DNA from: Malaya genurostris
Taxonomy: Eukaryota; Arthropoda; Insecta; Diptera; Culicidae
Direction: 5' to 3'
Assembly (NCBI RefSeq): GCF_030247185.1
Contig: NC_080571.1
Location: 254,545,771-254,609,770, forward strand
Length of the DNA stretch: 64,000 nucleotides
Shown here: one piece after another, positions 20,761 to 31,212 of the stretch
Layout of the letters: the number at the start of each line of letters is the position of its first letter
Position numbering within the stretch: position 1 is the first letter of the stretch
The notes under the pieces: model-generated
What the model was told of the DNA's origin: nothing
Database searches by the model: none
The model's input: the letters and a program-made list of their open reading frames with translations, nothing else
Translations under genes and position numbers: made by a program

Positions 20761-22149
20761 TAAAAGCTTCAATCCCCTAGTTAGAGGGATAAGCAAAAAA
20801 AAAACATTAAAACTATTCCAAATTTGAATCAATCACACAGTTATGAGATTAAAAGTGGTTTTGACTTGAATTTATTAGATGTTTAAAAAAGTTGCCAATC
20901 AAGTTAACGTCAAACTATTACAAGCGAATGGAAATATAATATGGAATATATATATATATATGGAAATATAAGATAAAAAGCAATGCGTTCTTTTAAATTT
21001 ACTTCGGTTATTATCCTAGTTAAAACGATAAGAAGGAAGTACATACACAAAATGCACTCCCCTTTTTTTAACATCAGATTTGAGTCGAAACGACCTTTCT
21101 TCTCGTGCAATGGTTAGCCATTGTGCTTACGTGTACAACGTTTCATCCAAATAGGAACAAATTGGTTCTCATTTTGTCACTTTTTAGGATATTGTTCTCT
21201 GGTAGAGTACAGAAAACTGAAAACAACGGACAAAAAATTCAATAATTGAAACATGACAAAAGTTAAATGAAATTTAACGAATTTTGTCTACGGTCAAAAG
21301 AGCAAAGAAAAAACCAACCGACTTTGTAATCAACCTGGTCTGACCTACTCATCGCCTGATTGACTCTTCTTCACCCGTCACACTCGGAGTCAACCTCCGA
21401 CGATGATGGATCTTGTAAATTAGTCCTTAATACACTAGTTTAAATGAAAACTTTCAGTCGACAAGTACCGCACCTTAAGTACCAAACAGTGTGTGATGTT
21501 TGCCTCCGTCTGTCGTTCACCTTCAATCAAACTTCACAAAGTGGTATCCGTAAATTAAAAGGATTGCTGATCATCCGATTGTCTACCGTGTGTAACGATC
21601 GCCATGCATCTACACACGGACATCGGGGGCAAAAGTGCGCGGCAGGTAGCTCTTTAACACTCTGTGCGTGAAAGGAAAGATCATGTTCAAGGTCGTTCAA
21701 TCAATTTGTATTTTTGGCTTCGTTTTGGGGTGCTGCCGGCCATCGAGGAATTTGGCACCGCCCCTCGGGCCGGAACGTCGGTGTACGGTTTTTATAAATA
21801 ATTTTGGTCTTGCTCTTGAATTCATCATCTCCGGCGGCACGAGCGGGCACGCGGTGTAAAGTGAGATCTCAACCTGTGTGAGTTTGTGTGTGTGTGTGTG
21901 TGTGCTATCCTATTCACTTGACGTTGAACGGTTCTTCAATCAGCCGCAAGTAGCCGGATGGGGTGTCGGTGGCAACGGCAACGGTGGCTTCCTAATTGGA
22001 TTTACAATGCGCTAGTGACCATTTGATTGAGATCTTGAGATACCATGATGAAGTGACGTGTTGTGGATGTCTAATCGGGTTTTGTAAGGCTGATGCGAAT
22101 TAGTTTACACTGAACGTAAACTAATCAATCAAAACAATTTCGTGTGTTA
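20761..22149. other. spacer with (AT)n and (GT)n microsatellites
   Basis: A short (TA)n tract lies at about 20947-20960 and a (GT)n tract at about 21887-21904. The part from 21300 to 22080 is more GC-balanced and repeat-free. A 63-codon frame at 21668-21859 begins with a hydrophobic, signal-like stretch but has no other support. Confidence 0.45.
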
Positions 22150-22580
22150 ATTTATCATTGCTTCTTGATGAAAAAAATTCTGTACAAGCTCTTCAATGGC
22201 TTCACAAAAATCTTACAGACACCGATGATGGTGAACGTTCCGGTCGTCCAATTGAGGCGGTTACTTCAGAAAACATTAAGAAAGTTAACAAATTGATTAT
22301 ATCTAATTGTAAATTGAAATTCCATTAAATGGCTGAGACCGTAAAATCGATCAAAAATAACACCGTGTCGATGTTTCGGAGCAAGTTTGGTAATGTTTAC
22401 AAGTAGTAAATAAAACTTTTTCGTCGATATATGACAATGGATGAAACGTGGATCCATCACTTCACTACGGAATAAAAACCATCGTCATCTGAGTGGATTT
22501 CAGCTGGTAAACCACCTCCAAAGCATCTAAAGAAACAACAGTCAGCTGGGAAGGTTATGGCTTCAGTATTTTGTAAATAT
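22150..22580 (+). pseudogene. mariner transposase relic 1
   Basis: Translating in pieces gives 'DDGERSGRP' (a hallmark between the DNA-binding and catalytic regions of mariner transposases), then 'MDETWIHHF' with the first catalytic Asp at about 22440, then 'AGKPPPKHLKKQQSAGKVMA'. Stops and frame changes occur throughout, part of the N-terminal half is deleted, and the reading ends before the second and third Asp. Known family: DD34D mariner. Dead. Confidence 0.85.
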
Positions 22581-22810
22581 TCAGTAAAATTGATGAAAAG
22601 GACAAAAAATTAATGTCAAATTATGATAACGAGATCCATGGTCCAGTCAACAACATACGACGTTTCGTAACTTATTATCTCTTCCAGTTATTTTCAGTTT
22701 TCAGTGAAAACCGATGAATGTGCAGTACCGATATTTTACCGAAGCTTCGAAAATTGATAATGACAGAAAACGATACACAACGTACATTTAGGAGTTTTTC
22801 TGTTTGTATA

Positions 22811-22912
22811 ATAACGTTTCGCCTTGGGCTCACCAGTGCTTAAAGCAGTTCAAATTGAGGTACCATCTCCACCACCACACCAGTTCAATGTGAACCACTT
22901 AGCAGACGGATA
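22811..22912. repeat. copy of the 'acgtttcg...gcagttcaa' hairpin repeat
   Basis: 'aacgtttcgccttgggctca', 'cagttcaaattgagg' and 'gttcaatgtgaaccacttag' parallel the arms of the foldback at 37421-37835 and the solo copies at 31160 and 63015. Diverged. Confidence 0.6.
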
Positions 22913-23850
22913 GTGTACTTCGGTTCAATACTCATAAAGCGTTACGTACATCAGAACTAATTGGCTTAAGTGGCACGTTCCCCGAGCAAAGTCAAACATC
23001 AAAACGAGAGCAAATCGAAATCTTATTATGATAGCAACATCACATTGAAATCTAAATTTGATCTCAGCTCATCAATTTTTCAATTGATATTACATTATGT
23101 TATCATTTTGCTGTTACTTTCAGAAAAAAAAAACTTGGGAGGCAAATATTTTCGGAAACTCCAAAAACGATTATTCAAAAACTTAATAACTGCATCAAAT
23201 AGGACTAATTCTATTAGGCGATACAAAAATGCAAAAATAAATTTTAATGGAACAATTATTCCTTTAATTCTACGTTGCGTTTTTCAAAAAAGCTTCCTGT
23301 GGCAGTTGTCCGGAACTTAACCATGATCAAGGAAAAGATTTTTGTCAACACTTTTGCAGCCTTTACACCAATAATCCTCTATATTTTTACTTTCGAGATT
23401 ATTGTTTTAGCACCACATATCTGGAGGACATTGGATAGGTTGACGATCATTGGTGCCACGTCTATCTAAAGCTAGTTCATCTCCTTTAGCAATCTGCTGG
23501 CATACTGGGCATTCACCAGATCCGGCCAAAAGGCTTCATTCTCTTTCGAGAACGAATAGTGGCTTGGGCAGTCTCATCTCGCTGATCGTCAGCCACAGGA
23601 AATAGGAGATATGAAAAATACATTTGACGTCAATGATTTCCTTCTGGTGGGGTACGTTAAATATCAGATTCTCTAACAGTTTTCGCGTTTAGCTAAAAAA
23701 AGATGTTAAATGTTCTGACTATTATTTTCGGTTGATGTTTTGACCGTTATTGTCTGTGGTTCAGAATTCGAGTATCGGTATTGCCAAAGTGATTGTTTTT
23801 TGTGCATCAACTAACAAGTTGTTTGAATAATACGCTCTTCTTTATATCAT
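22913..23850. other. spacer, nothing recognised
   Basis: Open frames of 60-116 codons at 22970-23469 are AT-rich and motif-free. I see no reason to call them genes. Confidence 0.4.
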
Positions 23851-25330
23851 ACTAGCTGAATTACCCGGCGTTGCTCGGAAATGTTTCGTAAATACAAGGC
23901 CGCAAAAACAATTTTAGAAATTGTTCTGACCATTGAAATACTCAGAGCGTAGTGAAACACAACCTATTTCCACGTAATCACTTAGTTGCTAGAAATATGC
24001 AGTACTAGTCAAGAAGTATCATTTTTTTTATAAAATACGATCAATTCACTTTATACTTCCCATGTTTGGGGCACTTGCTACACTCCTTCCTTGAAATAAC
24101 CCTTCAATCTATTTTGATGTGAAGGTAGTATCTGTATTAATCAAGAAGTATCGTTTCTCGTCCAATGAATTTTACATTAAACTCCTCTTTTGTTAGTGAA
24201 CTTGCAACAGCTCTCTGCCCTCTGAGTAGTGTAAAAAGTATCTGTGCTCGTCAAAAAAAAGAGAGGGGGGGATGAAAATTGATTTTCCAGACTCTTTTCG
24301 CCTAGTCTATATCCTCCGGCTTCCCTCGTTTGTCGTCAAATAAGATAAATTTAACAATAAACCTCTTTTTAGAGGCACTTGCTACAAACTTCAACCTTTT
24401 GTTCACCTGTGCAATGAATATCTTGGATCTCGACAAGAAAAAATAATTTTATTACCACCTCTGAATTGCAAAAAGTACATCTGCCAAGTTTGGTGATAAT
24501 TTACTGAGTTGTTATGGAATTATTCCGATATTTACAAACAATTGAGCTGAGAGCTTCTTCAATAGACACTTGTTATCTTTTCACGCATATAAATATCCTT
24601 ACGATCATCTCTTAGTTGTAATAAATATCTGTGTCTGTCGAGAAATTTCGATTTCGTAAAATTCGAAACATTTTGACTCAAATTCCCCTGTTAGCAAACA
24701 CTTACTGCAACCACCACCTCTTTCGCCCCCCTCCTAATTAAAATATCTCTCATAAGAACCTATGAAGAGCAAGAATTAGATGTGCCAAGAAAGTTAATAA
24801 TCTATTGAGTTGTTTTGGAGTTATGTTCGATCATATATACAATTTATCCTTTGCATGTTTGAGTTTAATCTCCTGTTAAAGACCCTAGCTAGGCCTCCTT
24901 CCCCATAAAAATACACTTATGACCATCTCTGAATAACAAGAAGTATCTGTGCTAAATTTGATAGCAATCCGTTCAGTAGTTTCGGAGTTATAACATTAAA
25001 AACATTACATCCCCCTTTTCGAAGGCACTTGCTACATTCACCCCTCGTCAATTCTATGGTATACAAAATGTTTCTATGATCTTCAAAACGTGTCGATTCT
25101 CGTCAAGTTATGTGAATTTTTTCATAACCACACAGACCCCCCCCCCCCCCCCCCCCCCAAATCACTTCTTTTTGTCCCAACCCTTTAAAAATATCTCAAG
25201 GACACAGTTTGAATATTTGATTGCATTTTAGCGCCACCAAATCAAAGAATTTTATTAACTCCAATCAACGACGTTATAAATCATCATGTTTCAGAGATAT
25301 AGCGTAATATGTCTTCTATCAGAAACTTTC
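23851..25330 (+). repeat. modular repeat beginning 'actagctgaattacccggcg', with poly-C tract
   Basis: The head 'actagctgaattacccggcg' resembles that of a repeat type common in insects; a related head lies at 59990. The body is a series of diverged modules of about 125-185 bp, each with a 'gcacttgctaca' phrase (near 24071, 24197, 24375, 24561, 24697, 24882, 25023) followed by a 'tatctgtgctcgtcaa' or 'caagtttgg' phrase. The right limit is uncertain. No coding capacity. Confidence 0.7.
25137..25158 (+). repeat. homopolymer run of 22 C
   Basis: An uninterrupted C run within the modular repeat, following 'cacacaga'. Long C runs are rare in AT-rich insect DNA. The exact length may be affected by sequencing or assembly error. 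Confidence 0.9.
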
Positions 25331-27904
25331 GAGCGCTTGGCGAATAAATTCCTAACTAACATATTTTTCATAATATAGACCTTGACATCCCGCAAAACTT
25401 TTCTCAGAAAAAAAAGCTTTGAAGATTTCAGGTTCTGAGCTAGATCATATTTTAGCACACTAGCTCCATATAGTACAGCGATTTTGCATTAATATTTGAA
25501 AAACTTAGAAAACTAGTTTGAAAACCCTATTTTCTAAATAATCAGATTTCCATGAATTGTCTATGATTAATACATTTTATCTAAAGCATGCAAATGAATT
25601 GCTTAATGTTCGCTCCGAAATTAATCTTCATCGAATGATCCCGAATTTAAGTCTACACAAGAATCAAAAATTTGCTAAATCAGTGTGATGCTGTCTGTGA
25701 GCAGAAGTGAGATACTAGTTCATTGTCCCAATTAGTCGAAATAAGTAAGATATTTTTTTCGGAATCAAAATAACATATGATCTGGGATTGCTTATTGTCA
25801 GATTCCTAATTCACGTTTCCAGTAAGCCATTGCTGTAAAAGACTTCACTCTAAAGCGCTCGCTCTTCTGAGCCTAGAAATTCGTATTTCAAAGTGATTAC
25901 ATACTCGAGTAGAGTGAGATCAAATAAATAACTCAATTTGATATTATGATGTTCACATGCTACAGTTTCTGGATACGAGAAAGACAAAGAGCACATTTTC
26001 ATACCTATCAAATAGCCGCACTTCCATTCACGATGGTTGCGGGACGGATGCGACGAAACGAGTGTGCATTGGCTAAAACTACCTGTATACAGCTTTGTGA
26101 ATCAACACTGCTTGTCATATGATCGAAAATTCTCCATCTATTCACAGCTTAACGTCACAGTCCATAGCATTCGCAGAGAGTTCGGAATCCAAATCCACCT
26201 AGGTTCGAAATCCAAGTCTCTCCCTGTGGAGGTGTTGGTGCTTTTTTAACGCTTTTTTCATTGTTGCAAGTAATATCGCCTAAAGATATACTATCCCGGG
26301 TCTTTTACCCAGTCTATTTTTAGCTTATGCTCGCGACTTGTTTGTTTTCAGTAATGTCTTTTTAAAGCAAATCAATAACTGTTTATGCATTCAAGTTTTG
26401 TTTTCGTTGTTTGATAATAACTTCAAATTGAAAACTAGTTTTGCTATCAACAAGAAAAAATCTATATCTTATTTAGATTTCAGTTTGCTTTCGCTGTTAG
26501 CAAAAATAGTTTTCTTTTTGCTATCATCGGGATATCTTTTTGCTTTCGATTTTGATGTTTTGCCACTTAAAACGACCAAAACAACAGCAAATTGAGTAAT
26601 CGATAAATGCGAACATCACAACATCAAAATGAGTTTTCTATTTGATCTCACACTCTGCTCGGGTCCCCTAACTATTTGGAGATCTGTGCCTTCAAGTTGG
26701 TGATGGATGAAGAAGAAAATCTCACATTCAGCTTCTAACACCTTTGTAAAAGATTAATAAATATCGCCTATTCTACCACATTTATCAGATGCACTCTCAA
26801 TTAATTTTAGTTTCATTTTCGATAGATAGTATTCTACGGTTTTGTGTTGCTATAAATAAAACATAGGTGTGATTTTAATTCGTTGCAAAAATATTCGTGG
26901 ACTCGCGCGTCTAAGATGTCGACTCACGTGTCCGTGCACATGAGGAAGTTTATGACAATCGTGATCCTACACATCGAATATTTGAAGTTTGGATCCGCAT
27001 AAACTGTCCGGGAGATAAATGAAGAACCGAAACGTGACGTGTGAAAGGTTGCAACTACCGTACAAAAGAAAGCAAATTTGAGCAAATTCATTGCTTTTGA
27101 CTTAGAAAATTTCCAATGTTTGATTGGTTATTTTACATTAAAGGGCTTCTTGAAAATAAGTAAAAATAGTTTCAGCTGTAATTACTTATTTTTTCTTAGT
27201 CGAAATCTATTATGACACGAATCACATTAGTATCACTTATTTGAACAAAATCGAAAGAGTTTATTCGGAAGCGATTTTTTCATAGTCGTATTTTGTCGGT
27301 CAATTTTGAGTTCTTGACATAGCGTTTTACTTATTTTACAATGTGTGATTTTTTAGATTGCCAATACCCTATCATGTTGATCTGTCAATAACAGCTTCCA
27401 AATTAAAACGAATTGAAAATAATGTCCTTTAAAAATCAGTCTTGAATCCAATTTATCTCCACATCCGTGCAAAACCAATGGCTTATCATATTGACGATAT
27501 GTGCAAAGTTTTATTTGAATTGAAGTAAGTTAGTCCTGATTTTAACACCATTTCTGCTGAAACACAATCATGCCCAAATTTACATGAGAGACCGGGGAAA
27601 ATCCGGAAAGCTTAAATATCTTAGGAACCAACAATTATTTCAATCTGTGGTTTGACTTTGTAAACGCTTTTTCATGTGGCAGGCAAACGTCAGTTAGCTG
27701 CATATCGCTGAAACAATTCAGTTTGGCCTCAATCATATTCATGTAAAAACGTGCACATTTTAAACTGTAGTTTTTTTTTCAATTTTATGATTTTCTGGGT
27801 ATATTTCTGTCCGAAAGTCCGGTTAGTGCTTTTAAAAACTTTTTGTGTATTTTCGATTACGTAGTAATTGCTATCTATAGTTCGATTCTATTTCTTATCA
27901 CTTA
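25331..27904. other. spacer, nothing recognised
   Basis: AT-rich, with only short chance ORFs (for example 26037-26249 and 26338-26595). No repeat shared with the rest of the window that I could find. Confidence 0.4.
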
Positions 27905-28325
27905 TTGCAACTATTTATTTACTTATTGATGCATTCGGCCTTTAACCACTAGGGTCGTTCAGCCCTGAGGAAAGGAAAAACGATAGGTACATTTCGAATG
28001 CCTAAAGAATAAACAAAAAAAAAGTTTAGCTTTTCGGGTGAGTGTTAATTCGGTCCATGGTTACGGGTTTCGATGAGTTGTCTCGTTTTTCGTTGTTTGG
28101 TTCAGTGGTTTACAGGTTTTCACTGTTCTAGAGGGCGTCAAGTATCTTGGCGACTCGCAAGAAACATAAGAGCACCTCCTCTCGTACAAGGTCATTTGAG
28201 AAGATGTCCCGAATAGAAGTGGGAAAGTTGTACTGATGGCGGAGTGCTTCAAATTCCTGACAATTGACTAAGAGGTGTTCTACATTGAGTCTGGTGTTGC
28301 AGCTGGCACATGTTTTATGAAAACT
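27905..28325 (-). mobile_element. 5'-truncated non-LTR retrotransposon 3' end (minus strand)
   Basis: On the minus strand the reading from about 28325 to a stop near 28131 gives 'CASCNTRLNVEHLLVNC', a C-X2-C-X7-H-X4-C motif found at the C-terminus of ORF2 in RNase H-bearing and related non-LTR clades (I, LOA, R1, Jockey groups). It is followed by 'RDIFSND' and 'FLRVAKILDAL', a usual ending. A ~220-bp 3' UTR follows, running to 'aataagtaaataaatag', a short A-rich tail. The clade is not settled. Severe 5' truncation is normal for such elements. Confidence 0.78.
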
Positions 28326-29198
28326 AGATTTACTATAAATTTAAGCAAAATATTCACTATATGTAGCGAAACAATCAAACATTCTTCAATAATAACTCTA
28401 AAGTCAGTTTCAGCATGAATTATTTGCTACAGCAGGGTGTCAAATCTCGAGATATTACCTATATTCCATTAGCATTAGCATTAGAGACCGCCAGTGTGTT
28501 GCTACTCTGTTATTGATCAGAACCAATTAAGCTTGCAAAATGTTTCTCTGATTCAACTTGCTTGGGAATAGCACGTAGTTTAACATTGTGTAAACTGCAT
28601 TATCCTTGCATGCTGATCAATACTATCGCTGGCCACGTCCAAATACAGATCTACTTTGGAAGGAAGGATTGTTAGTTCAATGCATGTTGCTACTAGACAC
28701 CGAGGAGTCCTCCGCATTTCTACATGCATCACAGGAAGGGGTTGTTTTTTAAGTAAATTACAAATAATATTATCATATGTCTATTGCTCTGGGTAGCCGG
28801 CTACCGAGAATACGTAGCAATCGTGTTTTGTATTAATATGTGCTTCATACTAAAATACGAAATATTTTCCGAAACTCCTAAAACTGTCGTCAGGTTTACT
28901 ATCAATTCATACATTTAATTCGTTGTGTTCTATTTTTTTCCAATAGATAGCCGTAATACTGGCAAGATATCACTCGATCATCATCAATCGACCAACAACG
29001 CCTTACGCGATACGAAGTAATATCGATATCTACTCCCTAACCGAAATAAAATTCCAAATTTATCCTCTTCGCAGTCTAAGCTATGTTTACATACGTCCTA
29101 GTTAAGCATGGTCGCAAGAAAAATCGTCACGATTATAAACTTCACGCGCGCGCGTCTTAAGCTTAGCGTTTAACCCGAATAAAAATAGATCCATTGAT
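28326..29198. other. spacer, nothing recognised
   Basis: No ORF or shared repeat of note. Confidence 0.4.
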
Positions 29199-29395
29199 CA
29201 AAAGCAAAGCCTTGGTATTACATTCCTGTAGCGGAATTTGACCTTCTGTTTCAACAGACTTCGCAGCCGATTCAGAGTGTACATAAACATTGCATGGCTG
29301 GTGCTACGATTCTACTGACACTACGAATCCTTCCAGCTCGAACATACGACAACTGGTTTGTAAGACCAGTGTCCTAAGCATTGAACCGCCAACAA
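29199..29395 (-). mobile_element. tRNA-derived SINE, copy 1 (Feilai-like)
   Basis: On the minus strand the head reads like a tRNA: 'ggcggttcaatgcttagg' (box A region), an anticodon arm 'ctggt cttacaa accag' with anticodon TAC (29353-29369), and 'gtatgttcgagc' (box B region). The body carries 'aatcggctgcgaagtctgtt' and 'ggaatgtaataccaaggc', ending near 'ctttgctttt'. The body matches 52719-52827 and the head matches 50028-50100. This is the layout of mosquito tRNA-related SINEs; the family name is from memory and tentative. Confidence 0.8.
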
Positions 29396-29809
29396 TAACT
29401 GACGGAGTTTAGTGTAGCCCGATTTTTAATAAGGAGAAATATAATAAAACATTGTTAATAAGAAAATTGTGAAATATCTCTAAGGAACGATCTTAAGCAG
29501 GATATGGTTCTCCGATTTGCATTGCTGTAAACATTGCAAGATGACACATCACTATAGAAAAAATGTAATTAAATAAACACTCGCGGATGGGTTTCCTGCA
29601 AACCAATTATACCAATTCAATTTTCAGCTTGAATCACACGATAGACTTTTAAATTTTCACACATTTTATATCTTTCTGATAACACTGACAATAATATGCA
29701 GATGGCGCTTCGATCAGTTGACATAGTTTAATTTTGGACGGTTAATTCGCAATATGCGTCGTTTGAAAATTTTTTCGTTTTGCGAATCAGTTTTGAAATT
29801 AAACCTAAA
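29396..29809. other. spacer, nothing recognised
   Basis: AT-rich, without features. Confidence 0.35.
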
Positions 29810-30110
29810 ATCTGGGCATGGATTCTAGAACAGAATTGCCTAGGCCCCGATTTTGGAGTTGACTTCTAAACCTGAATTTAGAAACCATAAATATTGAACT
29901 GAATTCAGAACGTGTATTCAGGAACAGAATTTTGAACGTGAATTCTTCAACTGAATTCAAGGACTGAATGTTGGAACTTACAGAATTCAGTTTATCTAAG
30001 TTTAGAACTGACGTTGAGAAATCAGTTTCAAAATTCAGGTTATATACAAGGTTAGAATTTAGTTCCGAATTCAGTTGCAGGAACCGTAACTCAGTTCTAG
30101 AGTTCAAAAA
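29810..30110. repeat. degenerate repeat rich in 'tgaattca' palindromes
   Basis: The phrases 'ctgaattcag', 'gtgaattc', 'ccgaattcag' and 'agttctagag' recur every 15-25 bp, often joined by 'aac', 'ttggaac' or 'tttgaac'. A similar but weaker stretch lies at 30400-30500. Because of the palindrome, both strands show Leu/Ser/Glu/Asn-rich open frames (29805-30125 minus, 29968-30186 plus), which are repeat translations and not genes. Confidence 0.65.
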
Positions 30111-30529
30111 CTTTGTGGAAAACATCTATGTGAATGGGCAACTAATAGACTACACAAAATTTATATTTATATTTATCGATTACTAAATTGACAGAGAATC
30201 TAATCCCTATTACCAGTACTTCTATCATTTATGTTAGTGGCTCAAGAATGACGTCTTCAACATTTTTTCTTTAAATTTAAGATTTTATAGTAGAAAAATT
30301 TAAATAAGGTTTAATAATTTTTATTCAAAATACAATCCATCGGAAACTTTAACATTTTCGATAACTTACGCATTCCGGGACGGAAAGAATCTCACCGTCT
30401 CTAAAGTCAGAACCAGATTTCTGGAACTAAACTTTGGATCCGTATTCTGCAATTGAGTTTTGGAATATTTTATATCTGAACTTGAATTAGACCTAGATAT
30501 TCATTTCAAAACCACAGGGTTTTTTACCT

Positions 30530-31135
30530 TTTTCTATGGAATGGTAGTAGAATTGCTGGAAAATCAGACTTTTGATCGAGTCTCCGGAAACCCATAGTGT
30601 TATATACCGAGATCGAAAAATGACTGTGTGTTCGTGTACATCTTTCGAAGACTTTTCTCTCCGTTCAATATTCTCGGAGATGGCTGATCCGATTTCAACA
30701 ATCTTAGGCTGGTTTGAAAGTTACTACTAAGACATTGATCGCTTTCACATCTGGTTCTGAAGTAATGACAGTATAAGTGACGTAAGCGACAAAACGCATA
30801 TTTATTCTCTCAGTTCAATTTTCCCGGAGTTCAATGAACCGAATTCAATAATTTTAGGCTCATTCGAGACTGATATTGTGTTGTGTATTAAGTTCGAAGA
30901 TAATATGGCTAAAACTTTAGGTCTCGGAGATATAATCGCACAAGTGACGTAACCGACAAATCGATTTTTCTTTCTATCCGCACCATTATTTCTGAAAGTG
31001 ACCTATAACCGAGTTCAAATGTATTGTTGCTGATAGTTCTGGTCAGACGAATGTGGCCGAATATGTGACGTAAACCATGAAGCATGCTTTAGTAGACAAT
31101 TCAAATCAATCTTAATGAATTTGTATCAAAAATGA
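30530..31135. repeat. old culicine interspersed repeat copy
   Basis: Three modules with 'ttctcggagatggctgatccgatttcaacaat' style phrases (about 30660, 30820 and 30995), each followed by 'taagtgacgtaagcgacaaa' or similar. Clearly related to the family but diverged. Confidence 0.55.
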
Positions 31136-31154
31136 GCCCGTTGCCGAGTAGCGT

Positions 31155-31212
31155 GGCAGCTCAATATGAACTGCTATGCACTGATGAGTTGAAATCGAAA
31201 CGTAAAAAGAAT
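31155..31212. repeat. partial copy of the hairpin repeat
   Basis: 'cagctcaatatgaactgcta', 'tgcactgatgagt' and 'cgaaacgtaaa' match one end of the right arm at 37770-37825. Confidence 0.75.

Noticed and set aside
21668..21859. Small secreted peptide gene with a signal-like N-terminus
   Set aside because: Only a hydrophobic stretch supports it; no cleavage-site logic, conserved cysteine pattern or neighbouring exon.
29321..29395. Functional tRNA-Val gene on the minus strand
   Set aside because: The head is fused to a SINE body that recurs elsewhere in the window, and the box B region deviates from a functional tRNA.
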